DNA from: Streptomyces piniterrae
GTDB taxonomy: Bacteria > Actinomycetota > Actinomycetes > Streptomycetales > Streptomycetaceae
Assembly (NCBI RefSeq): GCF_005048155.1
Contig: NZ_SUMB01000017.1
Location: 62,001-126,000 of the forward strand
Length of the DNA: 64,000 nt
Direction of reading: 5' to 3'
The notes under the pieces are model-generated. The model was not told the origin of the DNA, made no database searches, and saw nothing but the letters and a program-made list of their open reading frames with translations. Positions 25,872-34,810 of this stretch are shown here, in pieces (position 1 is the first letter of the stretch; each line of letters starts with the position of its first letter). The translations under genes and the position numbers were made by a program.

Positions 25872-27158
25872 GTGCCCGCACTTGTGCTGCTCGGTGCTCA
25901 GTGGGGTGATGAAGGCAAGGGAAAGGCCACCGATCTGCTCGGTGGATCCGTTGACTATGTGGTGCGCTACCAGGGCGGTAACAACGCCGGCCACACGGTC
26001 GTCGTCGGCGACCAGAAGTACGCGCTGCACCTTCTCCCTTCCGGAATCCTCTCGCCGGGGTGTACCCCGGTCATCGGCAACGGCGTCGTCGTCGACCCTG
26101 CGGTCCTGCTCTCCGAGCTGAGCGGACTCAACGACCGCGGCGTCGACACGTCCAAGCTGCTGATCAGCGGTAACGCGCATCTGATCACGCCGTACAACAT
26201 CACCGTCGACAAGGTGACGGAACGCTTCCTCGGAAAGCGGAAGATCGGCACGACCGGCCGCGGCATCGGCCCGACCTACGCCGACAAGATCAACCGCACC
26301 GGTATCCGCGTCCAGGACCTCTACGACGAGTCGATCCTGACCCAGAAGGTCGAGGCTGCCCTCGACGTCAAGAACCAGCTCCTGACCAAGCTGTACAACC
26401 GGCGCGCCATCGAGGCGGGCCAGGTCGTCGAGGAGCTCCTGGGCTACGCCGACCAGATCAAGGGCTACGTCGCCGACACCACCCTGATCCTGAACGACGC
26501 CCTCGACCAGGACAAGGTCGTCCTCTTCGAAGGTGGGCAGGGCACGCTGCTCGACATCGATCACGGCACGTACCCCTTCGTCACGTCCTCGAACCCGACC
26601 GCGGGCGGCGCCTGCACCGGTGCGGGCGTCGGACCGACGAAGATCAACCGGGTCATCGGCATCCTCAAGGCGTACACGACGCGCGTCGGCGCCGGCCCCT
26701 TCCCGACCGAGCTGTTCGACAAGGACGGCGAGGCGCTGCGCACCATCGGCGGCGAGCGCGGTGTCACCACCGGCCGCGACCGCCGCTGCGGCTGGTTCGA
26801 CGCCGTTATCGCACGCTACGCGACTCGCGTCAACGGTCTGACGGACTTCTTCCTCACCAAGCTCGACGTGCTCACGGGCTGGGAAGAGATCCCGGTTTGC
26901 GTCGCCTACGAGATCGACGGCAAGCGGGTCGAGGAACTCCCGTACAGCCAGAGCGACTTCCACCACGCGAAGCCGGTCTACGAGAATCTGCCGGGCTGGT
27001 CCGAGGACATCAGCAAGGCGAAGTCCTTCTCCGACCTGCCGAAGAACGCGCAGGCGTACGTGAAGGCGCTGGAGGAGATGTCGGGCGCGCCGATCTCCGC
27101 GATCGGGGTCGGCCCCGGCCGCAACGAGACGATCGAGATCAACTCGTTCCTGTCCTAA
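25872..27158 (+). CDS. purA: Adenylosuccinate synthetase
   Basis: The 428-residue PurA joins IMP and aspartate with GTP to give adenylosuccinate, the first committed step to AMP. Motifs are LLGAQWGDEGKGK (P-loop-like with catalytic Asp), GGNNAGHTVV with catalytic His, TGRGIGPTYADK, LFEGGQGTLLDID and TTGRDRRCGWFD. The length is normal. The GTG at 25872 has GGAAGGGG upstream, and homology begins at MPALVLLGAQWGDEG. The gene is monocistronic, with a hairpin in its leader and a strong terminator after it. Confidence 0.96.
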   Translation: MPALVLLGAQWGDEGKGKATDLLGGSVDYVVRYQGGNNAGHTVVVGDQKYALHLLPSGILSPGCTPVIGNGVVVDPAVLLSELSGLNDRGVDTSKLLISGNAHLITPYNITVDKVTERFLGKRKIGTTGRGIGPTYADKINRTGIRVQDLYDESILTQKVEAALDVKNQLLTKLYNRRAIEAGQVVEELLGYADQIKGYVADTTLILNDALDQDKVVLFEGGQGTLLDIDHGTYPFVTSSNPTAGGACTGAGVGPTKINRVIGILKAYTTRVGAGPFPTELFDKDGEALRTIGGERGVTTGRDRRCGWFDAVIARYATRVNGLTDFFLTKLDVLTGWEEIPVCVAYEIDGKRVEELPYSQSDFHHAKPVYENLPGWSEDISKAKSFSDLPKNAQAYVKALEEMSGAPISAIGVGPGRNETIEINSFLS

Positions 27159-27178
27159 TCGCGTAGTTCGCATGCTTA

Positions 27179-27222
27179 TGTGCCGTGGTCGGCTGGCGTC
27201 ATTGTCAGTCGGCCACGGCACA
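27179..27222 (+). terminator. purA terminator
   Basis: A 17-bp stem (TGTGCCGTGG-TCGGCTG with its near complement, wobble/mismatch at two positions) and a 10-nt loop start 20 nt after the purA stop. Confidence 0.75.
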
Positions 27223-27263
27223 ATTGCATTCGGATACGTGGAGTGACGGAGGAGGGGGAGCGG

Positions 27264-28124
27264 ATGCCGGTACGGAAGCCTCCGACGGAGCGGCAGCGGC
27301 GGTTGGGTGCGGAGCTGCGCAAGATGCGTGAGCGTTTGGGATTGTCGCTGACCGAGGCCGCCGCGATGCACGGAACGGATCGGACCACCGTCAGCAACAT
27401 TGAGTCAGGCCGCTTCGGTGTCAGTGCCGACCGGGTGCGGGTCTGGGCTGCCAACTATTCGTGCCCCGACCGTGATTACGTCGATGCGTTGGTCGAAATT
27501 GCGAGGGAACGGCGCAGCGCGTGGGCGGGCTGGTGGGACGACTACCGCGAAACACTCGCGGTCGGGAACCTGGACCTCGCCGAGATGGAACATCACGCGG
27601 TCGGATTCCGCGCCGTCCAGCTCGCGCACATGCCGGGGCTCCTTCAGCACGAGGACTACGCGCGTGCTGTCTTCGAGGAAGCTGTGCCGCCGCTGACGCC
27701 GGGGGATCTCGAACGGAAGGTTGCCTTCCGCGTCAGGCGCGGCACCATTCTCGACAGGGCGGAGCCACCGAAGTGCACATACCTCATCCATGAGGCAGCG
27801 CTGCGCATGCGGTTCGGCGGCAGGGATGTGACCAAGACCCAGTTGGATCACCTGCTGAAACAGTCTGATCGTGAGAACGTGACGATTCGCGTCCTACCGT
27901 TCGTGGCGGGCGGGGTCCCCAGCGCTGGCCACTCAACTCTCTACGCGTACGGCCCTGTTGGACAGCTGGACACGGTGCAGTCGGACACTCCTGCGGGGCC
28001 GAGGTTCCTGCACTCCGAAACACATCTTGCGAACTACCGTGCGGTTCTGGATCGTGTGGAGCAGCGCTCGCTCGACCCCGTCAGTTCGCGCGACTTCATT
28101 CGCGACGTGGCGCGACAACTCTGA
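27264..28124 (+). CDS. XRE-family regulator with DUF5753 (WhiJ-like)
   Basis: The protein has 286 residues. The N-terminal helix-turn-helix (RLGAELRKMRERLGLSLTEAAAMHGTDRTTVSNIESGRFGV) is followed by a DUF5753 domain containing AVGFRAVQLAHMPGLLQHEDYARAVF and IRVLPFVAGGVPSAGHSTLYAY. This is the architecture of the many WhiJ-like regulators of Streptomyces, normally paired with a DUF397 protein, as here (4 nt downstream). Some such pairs affect sporulation and antibiotic production. ATG at 27264 has GGAGGGGGAG just upstream. GC content is lower than in the neighbouring purA, as is usual for these paralogous pairs. Confidence 0.88.
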   Translation: MPVRKPPTERQRRLGAELRKMRERLGLSLTEAAAMHGTDRTTVSNIESGRFGVSADRVRVWAANYSCPDRDYVDALVEIARERRSAWAGWWDDYRETLAVGNLDLAEMEHHAVGFRAVQLAHMPGLLQHEDYARAVFEEAVPPLTPGDLERKVAFRVRRGTILDRAEPPKCTYLIHEAALRMRFGGRDVTKTQLDHLLKQSDRENVTIRVLPFVAGGVPSAGHSTLYAYGPVGQLDTVQSDTPAGPRFLHSETHLANYRAVLDRVEQRSLDPVSSRDFIRDVARQL

Positions 28125-28128
28125 AAGC

Positions 28129-28317
28129 GTGAGAACCGTGGATCTTCATTGGCGTAAATCCTCTTTCTCGGACGAACACGAAGGCAGCAACTGCCTTGAA
28201 CTCGCCTCGCGCGACGGCGAGATCCTGGTCCGGGAGAGCGACAGCCCGGCCGTGGTCGTCAAGGCCACCCAGGAGGGGGTGCGCGCGTTCTTGGCATATG
28301 CCGATTACGCGTTTTGA
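28129..28317 (+). CDS. DUF397 domain protein
   Basis: The 62-residue protein shows the whole DUF397 domain: DLHWRKSSFSDEHEGSNCLELA, VLVRESD-type centre (ILVRESDSPAVVVKA) and FLAYADYAF. It follows the WhiJ-like regulator by 4 nt and is almost certainly co-transcribed with it. Current models treat DUF397 proteins as small partners that modulate the XRE protein. The start may be the GTG at 28129 or 28138. Confidence 0.85.
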   Translation: MRTVDLHWRKSSFSDEHEGSNCLELASRDGEILVRESDSPAVVVKATQEGVRAFLAYADYAF

Positions 28318-28427
28318 AGTACAACGCGTTGTGAGTGCAGGGTCTTTGTCGCTACCGTAAACGCAAGGCGCCCCGGCGGTGTTGCAGCACCCCGGGGCCT
28401 GGCCAACGCCGCGTCAGGAGCGTCAGC

Positions 28428-28673
28428 ATGCGCCAGAGTATCCGCTGTGCCCTCTTCCGGGCACTCGCCCTCCTCCTCACGCTCTTAGTTCCCGCCACCG
28501 GGCGGCGGCGCAAGAGCGAGCCCTCGGCGGCCGCAACTCCGGTGCCGCCGCCCCGGCCAGCCCGCCCGGCCCGCTGGTCCCCACGTCTCGACGACCGCCC
28601 GATCTTCGTCGACGACAGGCCCATCGTCCGGCCATATCTCCTCGCGTACGAGCGGGCGGTGGGGGCGGCGTGA
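28428..28673 (+). CDS. Small basic protein with N-terminal hydrophobic helix
   Basis: The product has 81 residues: MRQSIRCALFRALALLLTLLVPATG forms a membrane or signal-like helix, then a Pro/Arg-rich stretch and a conserved-looking DDRPIFVDDRPIVRPYLLAYERA motif with a repeated DDRPI. Similar short proteins occur next to XRE/DUF397 pairs in other Streptomyces. AGGAG lies 8 nt upstream. Its end overlaps the next gene by GTGA. Function unknown. Confidence 0.6.
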   Translation: MRQSIRCALFRALALLLTLLVPATGRRRKSEPSAAATPVPPPRPARPARWSPRLDDRPIFVDDRPIVRPYLLAYERAVGAA

Positions 28674-28948
28674 ACAGGAACAACCCCCGCGGGCTGCGCG
28701 TCAGCCGCGTCCCCGGCAAGCCCGTCCTGCGCGACGCGGACGGCGACTACGCCATCCACCTCTGGCTGCGACACGACGGCAAGTTCGACGGCGACATCAC
28801 GCTCCAACTCTCCCCGACGGAAACCGAGTTGCTGCATGCGGAGCTCTGCTTCGCGCTCGACGGGGAGCCGGTGAGGACCTACCCCGACGACACACCGGAC
28901 TGCCGCAAGGACCCCCGCGGCTTCGCCTCGCGGATGCGGTGGCCGTAG
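28670..28948 (+). CDS. Hypothetical small protein coupled to the preceding gene
   Basis: The product has 92 residues, soluble, with conserved-looking segments RVSRVPGKPVLRDADGDYAIHLWLRHDGK and LQLSPTETELLHAELCFALDG. The GTG start overlaps the stop of the preceding gene, and the frame stays open through a plausible globular sequence. No domain recognised. It ends one base before the convergent lipoprotein gene. Confidence 0.55.
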   Translation: MNRNNPRGLRVSRVPGKPVLRDADGDYAIHLWLRHDGKFDGDITLQLSPTETELLHAELCFALDGEPVRTYPDDTPDCRKDPRGFASRMRWP

Positions 28949-28949
28949 G

Positions 28950-30572
28950 TCAGCGGCGCGCCCCGGGCGCCGGGGTGTGGGTCGGCGGCGCCGGCGGTGC
29001 CGGCGGCTGCGGCGGCACCTGGGGCGGCTCCGGAACGTGGGTGGGCTCGCCCGGCGTGCCGGTCGGAGCCGGCGGCTCGTGCGTGGTCGGCTGCTTCGGG
29101 GTGGTCGGCTCCTGCGTGTCTTCCGGCGGCTGTCCCGGCGGGCGCTCGGGCTCGCGTTCCTGGGGCTCACCGGGCGGCTGCCCCGGGCGCTCGGGCGCTT
29201 CGGGGGCCGGCGGCCGCGCCGGGCACGACACTCGGCGGCCAGGTCGACTCTTCAGCCCAGTCACGGCCGGCTGCCCGCAGACATGGTCCTTGAGCTCGTT
29301 GAATGCCTTGATGACCTGCTGGCGAGAGTCGGTGCCGTCCTGAAGGTAGGTGTTCAGCAAGTGCAGTGTGACGGTGTCTCCCATGTTGGTCGACCAAGCT
29401 GAAGGCTGGTTCCCTGTCGGCTCTGCGGTGGGCCTGAGGCGAATGTCATTGATGAGGTTGATGAAATCGCCACGCAGCAGGACATATTTGCTGTCCTCAG
29501 TGTTCAGAGAGCTCGTGGTTTCATCTCCGAAAGGGGGTGCAATATAGAGCGCCCCGACGGGAGAGGGGGCGTCGGGTTGTCCATGGTCTTGGCGAAACTT
29601 GGCGACTTCCTTGTCCAGGTCCCTCTTGGCCTCTCGGACCGGAAATCCCCCCTCGCTATGGCTGATGAGGATGACCGGCTTCCCGGCGCCCAGCGCTGCG
29701 CGTCCCTGGGCCATCAGGGCAGCGTACGCAGTATTCTCCTGGGCCTTCCACGCCTGCCCCTCGTACTGAAGGAACAGGCTGGGCAACTTCTGGGCGAACA
29801 CATCAACACCCATCGCCCCAGCAGACCCCTTTGCGGGAACTCCCTCTCTCTTGACCATCATGTCGACGTACTGCTTTACTTCCGGAATTTCCTGCTTTTC
29901 TCTTACCGCCCGACCCATTGCTTGGCCGTTAGCGAAACTCGTAGCGGCGTCTTTCGCGCTGACGTTGTACGCCTCTTCAATTTTTTGACCCAATGCACCA
30001 CCCAGCGCGGTTGCGGCCTGGGTGGCTTCCTGGCTCGTGTTGAGGACCCCATTGCCAAAGATCCCCACGACGTCCTGTGGCTTGGTTGGAGTCAGTTGGG
30101 CTGCCGGTCCCCGTCCCGCTGCCCGATAACGGCCGACGCCACCGCGTGGCTTGTCGTTCTGACTGGCGGGAGCCGGGACCGTCACCACGTGACCAGCCCG
30201 AGCCTGATCGCCCAACGCCTGGTTGTTCGCCAGGGTCTCCTTGATGCCCGCAGGCCGTTTCCAATGGCGGACGTGTGAGGCGAGCACCTCGCCCAGCATT
30301 GCGTCCTGTCCCATGCCGGCGTCCCTGGCGGCGGCCATAGCATCGGCAAGAGCCTGGAACGTGGGTAGCACTTCATCGCGCGGCAGTCGCTTCTCGGTAG
30401 CGATGAGGCGTTCCTTGAGCACCTCCCTGGGAGACTTCTCCGACGGGGGTTTCTCCTCCGACCCGCACGCCGCAACCAGAGCTCCGGCGCAGACGGCCAG
30501 GACCGCGCTCACTGCCGCAGAGTTCCGGCCCCGTCTGCTCTGGGATTGGTGGCGTAGTTCCTGGACGTCCAT
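28950..30572 (-). CDS. Lipoprotein with serine-hydrolase-like elbow and Pro-rich C-terminus
   Basis: The protein has 540 residues. After a basic start, VLAVCAGALVAAC forms a lipobox (LVAAC near residue 33), so it is lipidated and faces outside. Residues about 45-410 are soluble. ILISHSEGGFPVREAK looks like an alpha/beta-hydrolase nucleophile elbow (SHSEGG), and YIAPPFGDE, LLRGDFINLIN and TVTLHLLNTYL are possible later landmarks; the His and acid are not assigned. From about 430 it is a Pro/Glu/Thr-rich tail of over 100 residues, suggesting a wall-spanning segment. The core has clearly lower GC content than the flanking genes. No family recognised. Confidence 0.6.
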   Translation of the reverse strand: MDVQELRHQSQSRRGRNSAAVSAVLAVCAGALVAACGSEEKPPSEKSPREVLKERLIATEKRLPRDEVLPTFQALADAMAAARDAGMGQDAMLGEVLASHVRHWKRPAGIKETLANNQALGDQARAGHVVTVPAPASQNDKPRGGVGRYRAAGRGPAAQLTPTKPQDVVGIFGNGVLNTSQEATQAATALGGALGQKIEEAYNVSAKDAATSFANGQAMGRAVREKQEIPEVKQYVDMMVKREGVPAKGSAGAMGVDVFAQKLPSLFLQYEGQAWKAQENTAYAALMAQGRAALGAGKPVILISHSEGGFPVREAKRDLDKEVAKFRQDHGQPDAPSPVGALYIAPPFGDETTSSLNTEDSKYVLLRGDFINLINDIRLRPTAEPTGNQPSAWSTNMGDTVTLHLLNTYLQDGTDSRQQVIKAFNELKDHVCGQPAVTGLKSRPGRRVSCPARPPAPEAPERPGQPPGEPQEREPERPPGQPPEDTQEPTTPKQPTTHEPPAPTGTPGEPTHVPEPPQVPPQPPAPPAPPTHTPAPGARR

Positions 30573-30735
30573 GCCCGTCAAATTGCCACGCCCCGCAGAG
30601 CCGCGCCCGGCGGAATCCGCCGAATGGGCTTCACGGCCGCCAACGCCACTCCACGACACCACTCGGGTGAGGAATACGAACCAGCCCTGGACGACACGGC
30701 ATTGAGGGTTCGCCAGGTGAAGCGGCCGATTCCGG
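30573..30735. other. Spacer between kinase and lipoprotein genes
   Basis: Presumably holds the lipoprotein promoter. A short plus-strand frame here overlaps the kinase gene and has no support. Confidence 0.3.
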
Positions 30736-32652
30736 CTACCCCACCCGCGAATACGTCCGCGGCTCCTTGTCGCCGCCCAGGAATTCGCGGTGCAGCGTGG
30801 CGTCGTCGGTGAGGTGGAAGACGGACGGGCTGCTCGGCTCGCAGCCGGGGGCTGCGATGTCGACGACCGAGGGGCCGATGGTCAGGTCGCCCTCCGCGGA
30901 GTACAGGTCGGCGTGGGCGGTGCAGCGGCCGTTGCCGTTCTCGACGACGGTGCTGAGGACCGTGCTGCCGACGGGAGCCTGCTTGATGGTGATGCTGTTG
31001 GTTCCGCCGTCGGCGGTCGGGCGCTGCCAGGTCCCGAGGTATTCGGCCGGGATCGTCTCGGTGGCCGGGTTCAGGCGGTGCAGCGTCGCGGTGCGGCCCG
31101 CCGCCGACCACTTCAGGGTGCCGCCGTCGCCCGGTTCGAGCGTGTGCTCGCCGAGCGCGGAGCAGCGGCCGGAGGGAAGGGAGCGTACGACCTCGGTGTC
31201 CAGGCGCAGCGCCGGGCGTCCGTCGTCCGCCGTGACGGAGACCAGCTTGGCGTCGCTCCTGCACTCGTACGTCGGGCCGAGACTGGTGCTGTTCGCGACC
31301 ACCTCGCCGAGCTTGCCGCGCGAGATCACGAACCGGCGATGCTGCCCGGTGGGCGCGCCGTCCCGAAGGACGCTGCCGGACCAGGTGCCGACGTAGCGGG
31401 CGGGGATGTCGGAGGAGGCCTTGGATGTGTCGTCTGTGTCGTCCGCGCCGGTCAGGAGGGGGATGGCGACGGCGGTTGCCGCGGCGGCGACGACCGCCGC
31501 GGCGAGCACGGGCAGCCAGCGGCGCCGGGCAGGGGAGCCCACCGTGACCGGGGGCTGCGGTTCTTCGCCGACCGGTGCCCCCATTTCTGGTTTGCCCGGC
31601 CGCACCGTCTGCAGGGTCGCCACCCTCACGTCCGGACGCGCCGTGCGGAGGGTCGTGCCCGTGTCGTCGGCACCTCGGCCGTCCGTCGTGCGCGGCGTAC
31701 GCGACTGGCCACCGGGCGGGGTGTCCGTGTCCAGCAGGCGTACGGCGTGCTGGCCCAGGCTCGCGATCAGCTCGGCCGGCAACCACGGCGGCGCCGCCCC
31801 GCCGCTGCTCACCGGCCCGAGCCGGTCCACGATCTCCTCGGGCGCGGGGCGCGCCGCCGGGTCCTTGGCCAGGCAGGACTCGACGAGAGCGCGGATTCCC
31901 TCCGGCACCTCGGCCAGGTCGGGCTCGTCCTGCGCGATCCGGAACATCACCGCATGCACGCCCGACGCGACGCTGCCGAACGGCATCTGCCCGGTCGCCG
32001 CATACGCAAGCACCGCGCCGACACAGAAGACGTCGCTGGCCGGGCCGATGCGATGGCCCTGGACCTGTTCGGGCGACATAAAGCTGGGTGAGCCGACGAT
32101 CATGCCGGTACGGGTCTGGGTCTGGTCGCCGACCGCGTCCAGGGCGCGCGCGATACCGAAGTCGATGACCCGGGGGCCGTCGATGGTGAGCAGGACGTTG
32201 GACGGTTTGAGGTCGCGGTGCACCAGGCCGACGCCGTGGATGTCGAGCAGGGCGCAGGCGAGTCCGTAGGCGAGGCGCCGGAGCGAGTGCTCGGGGAGCG
32301 GGCCGTAGGTGCCGGCCCGGCCGAACGATCCGCCGACGACCTTGCTCAGCGCGGGACCGGCGATGTACCCGGTGGCGACCCAGGGGACGTCGGCCTCGGT
32401 GTCGGCGTCCAGAACCGGCGCGGTCCAGGTGCTGCCGACCCGGCGCGCGGCCGCGACCTCGGCCCGGAAGCGGTCCCGGAACTCCTCCTCGGCCGCCAGA
32501 TCGGCCTTCACCAGCTTCACGGCGACGGTCCGGCCGCCCTCGGAACGGGCGAGGTAGACCCGGCCCATCCCGCCGCTGCCGAGGCGGCTGAGCAGCCGGT
32601 AGTCCCCGATCCACGCCGGATCGTCGGCCGTCAGCCCGCGCAGGCCGTCCAT
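30736..32652 (-). CDS. Receptor-type Ser/Thr protein kinase with duplicated GTW ectodomain
   Basis: The protein has 638 residues. The Hanks-type kinase domain (about 15-275) holds GSGGMGRVYLAR, the ATP-binding Lys in VAVKLVK, HRDLKPSNVLL, DFGIAR and SFMSPEQ, and appears active. A Thr/Pro linker leads to one membrane helix (WLPVLAAAVVAAAATAVAIPLL). The extracytoplasmic part contains two copies of a domain that begins IPARYVGTWSG and IPAEYLGTWQR, each with paired Cys and beta-strand character. The downstream-lying paralogue at 32849 has one copy. GGGGAGG precedes the ATG by 8 nt. The ligand is unknown. Confidence 0.88.
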   Translation of the reverse strand: MDGLRGLTADDPAWIGDYRLLSRLGSGGMGRVYLARSEGGRTVAVKLVKADLAAEEEFRDRFRAEVAAARRVGSTWTAPVLDADTEADVPWVATGYIAGPALSKVVGGSFGRAGTYGPLPEHSLRRLAYGLACALLDIHGVGLVHRDLKPSNVLLTIDGPRVIDFGIARALDAVGDQTQTRTGMIVGSPSFMSPEQVQGHRIGPASDVFCVGAVLAYAATGQMPFGSVASGVHAVMFRIAQDEPDLAEVPEGIRALVESCLAKDPAARPAPEEIVDRLGPVSSGGAAPPWLPAELIASLGQHAVRLLDTDTPPGGQSRTPRTTDGRGADDTGTTLRTARPDVRVATLQTVRPGKPEMGAPVGEEPQPPVTVGSPARRRWLPVLAAAVVAAAATAVAIPLLTGADDTDDTSKASSDIPARYVGTWSGSVLRDGAPTGQHRRFVISRGKLGEVVANSTSLGPTYECRSDAKLVSVTADDGRPALRLDTEVVRSLPSGRCSALGEHTLEPGDGGTLKWSAAGRTATLHRLNPATETIPAEYLGTWQRPTADGGTNSITIKQAPVGSTVLSTVVENGNGRCTAHADLYSAEGDLTIGPSVVDIAAPGCEPSSPSVFHLTDDATLHREFLGGDKEPRTYSRVG

Positions 32653-32694
32653 CCGAGCGTCCTCCCCCGTACCTGTGTCGTTCTCGTCGTCCAG

Positions 32695-32736
32695 GGGTTG
32701 CTCCCGTGGCTCCGCGGGTTGCTCCCGTGGCTTCGG
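32695..32736. repeat. 21-bp tandem duplication upstream of kinase gene
   Basis: GGGTTGCTCCCGTGGCTCCG and its neighbour copy (one or two base changes) lie head to tail, about 45-85 nt upstream of the kinase start. Confidence 0.7.
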
Positions 32737-32848
32737 GGAGCTTAGACATGCGCTGATCGCGCAATGGCAGACGGATCGTTACGAGGGGAGAACGATCGGG
32801 GGAGTGCAGTGGAAGGGGAGGTGAATTCCGGGCTGTGGCGAGCGCCCG

Positions 32849-34537
32849 TCACCCCGCCCTGCGGTACACCGACGGCGCCTTGCCCTTGTCGAAGTCGCGC
32901 CGCAGGTTGCCGTCCACCAGCTCCAGACTGCTCCGGGCGCCGGGGTGGCAGCTCGTGGCCGGGCCCGACACCACGGTGGAAGGGCCGAGGCGGACCGGCG
33001 GCCCCGCGCTCTCCAAGGTGGCCGCGAACTCGCATTGATACCCGGCCCCGGAGGCCGTCATCTTCAGCACGGTGTCGCCGGACTTGCCCTGTGTGAGCGT
33101 GAAGCGCCGGATGTTGTAGCCGTTGGGGTCGAGCGTTGTCTCCCAGGTGCCGAGGTAGGCGGCGGGTATCCCCCCGTTCGTCGTGGGCCGTGTCGACCCC
33201 TGCTCCTTCTCGTCCTTCGTGTCGTTTCCACCGTTGCCGGCCTGCTCGTTGCTCTTCTGGTTCAGCAGGACGTACGCGGTGGTCGCACCGGCCCCGGCCA
33301 GCAGGAGCGCGCCCGTGACCATCAGGATGGTGCCGATACCGCGACGGCGCGGGGCCGGGGCTGCGCTGCTGCCGGGCGGCGCAGGCGACAACGGCACGGT
33401 GGCAGGCGCGGACGCGGGCGAGAGCGTGGGCGGCATGGCGCGTGACCCCGGGCGGTCGGCCGACTGCGCCGCGTCCGGCGGGGCGAGCCGCGAACCGGCC
33501 CCGTCCGTATCGCCCTTGGGGTTCTCGGCCTCCAGCAGCTCCAGGGCACGCCGGCCGAGGCGGGCGATCAGCGCTCCCGGAAGCCAGGGCTCGTCGCCGT
33601 CGCCGTCCTCGCCGTCCCCCTCCGCGCGGGCCAGCAGCTGCGCCGGGGTGGGGCGTTGGGCGGGGTCCTTGGCCAGGCAGCCGGCGACCAGGTCGTGCAG
33701 CCCTTGGGGCAGCGCGGACAGGTCGGGGTCCTCGTGCGCGATGCGGTACATCACCGCGTGCACCCCGCTCTCGGCCGTCCCGAACGGCTGCCGCCCGGTG
33801 GCCGCGTACATGAGGACCGAGCCGAGGGAGAAGACGTCGCTGGCCGGGGTGAGCTTCTCGCCGCGCACCTGCTCGGGCGACATGAACCCGGGCGAGCCGA
33901 CCGCCTCGCCCGTACGGGTCAGGCCGCTGCCGGTCACCGCGTCCAGGGCGCGCGCGATGCCGAAGTCGATGACTCGGGGGCCGTCGATGGTGAGCAGGAC
34001 GTTGGACGGCTTGAGGTCGCGGTGGATGATCCCGGCGGCGTGGATCGACTCCAGGGCCAGGGCCAGCCCGGACGCCAGGATCCGTACGGTCCGCTCGGGC
34101 AGCGGTGTGCCCCCGGCGACGGCCTGTTGGAGCGAGGGGCCCGCTATGTAGCCGGTGGCGACCCAGGGCGTCTCGGCCTCGGTGTCCGCGTCCAGTACGG
34201 GCGCGGTCCACTCCCCGCCGACCCGGCGAGCGGCCTGCACCTCCCGCCGGAAGCGCGCCCGGAACTCCTCCTGGTCGGCCAGCTCGTCGCGTACGAGCTT
34301 GACGGCGACGGTACGCCCACGGTCCGAACGGGCCAGGAAAACCTGCCCCATGCCGCCCTCGCCGAGCCGGCCGATGATGCGGTAGTCGCCGATCCGCTGG
34401 GGGTCGCGGCCCTTGAGCGGGGCCAGCCCGCCGGGCCGCCCCGTTAGTCCGCCGGGCCGCCCCGCCTGCCCGGAACGTCCTGTCTGCCCCGTCCGGTCCC
34501 AGCGTCCTTGCTGCTCAGCACGTCCCGGCTGTTCCAC
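32849..34537 (-). CDS. Receptor-type Ser/Thr protein kinase with single GTW ectodomain
   Basis: The protein has 562 residues, clearly paralogous to the next kinase. After a Gly/Arg-rich N-terminus with GGLTGRPGGL repeats (about 1-45), the kinase domain shows GEGGMGQVFLAR, VAVKLVRD, HRDLKPSNVLL, DFGIAR and GFMSPEQ. An Ala/Pro linker, one membrane helix (TILMVTGALLLAGAGATTAYVLL) and one ectodomain beginning IPAAYLGTWETT with two Cys follow. The two genes point the same way with 196 bp between them. The GTG start at 34537 lacks a clear ribosome site. Confidence 0.87.
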   Translation of the reverse strand: MEQPGRAEQQGRWDRTGQTGRSGQAGRPGGLTGRPGGLAPLKGRDPQRIGDYRIIGRLGEGGMGQVFLARSDRGRTVAVKLVRDELADQEEFRARFRREVQAARRVGGEWTAPVLDADTEAETPWVATGYIAGPSLQQAVAGGTPLPERTVRILASGLALALESIHAAGIIHRDLKPSNVLLTIDGPRVIDFGIARALDAVTGSGLTRTGEAVGSPGFMSPEQVRGEKLTPASDVFSLGSVLMYAATGRQPFGTAESGVHAVMYRIAHEDPDLSALPQGLHDLVAGCLAKDPAQRPTPAQLLARAEGDGEDGDGDEPWLPGALIARLGRRALELLEAENPKGDTDGAGSRLAPPDAAQSADRPGSRAMPPTLSPASAPATVPLSPAPPGSSAAPAPRRRGIGTILMVTGALLLAGAGATTAYVLLNQKSNEQAGNGGNDTKDEKEQGSTRPTTNGGIPAAYLGTWETTLDPNGYNIRRFTLTQGKSGDTVLKMTASGAGYQCEFAATLESAGPPVRLGPSTVVSGPATSCHPGARSSLELVDGNLRRDFDKGKAPSVYRRAG

Positions 34538-34650
34538 GATCCGCCGCCCTTTTCCCGAATCCGCCCTGCGGGAGAGTAGGCGCAGGCGCGTACATTCTGG
34601 ACGACGTTGGCCGTTCCGTTATGGGTTCCGCCATGGGTCTCCACCACAGG

Positions 34651-34688
34651 GATCCGCCACGGGGATCCGCCACGGGGATCCGCCATGG
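34651..34688. repeat. 13-bp tandem repeat, three copies
   Basis: GATCCGCCACGGG occurs twice head to tail and a third time as GATCCGCCATGG, preceded by a more diverged copy (near 34625-34650). It is 115-150 bp upstream of the kinase start. Confidence 0.75.
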
Positions 34689-34810
34689 ATCTGCGTCGGC
34701 CGTTACGGGCCGCCGGCACGCTTCTCTTCCGCCCAGAGGATAGCGAGGGGGGTTGGGGCGGGCGGCTGCGGTACGGGCGCGGGCGCGCCGGCGGGCGGCC
34801 CGGGGGCGTG

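Noticed and set aside
30624..30812. 62-codon plus-strand frame overlapping the kinase 3' end
   Set aside because: It overlaps a well-supported gene antisense and lacks a ribosome site.
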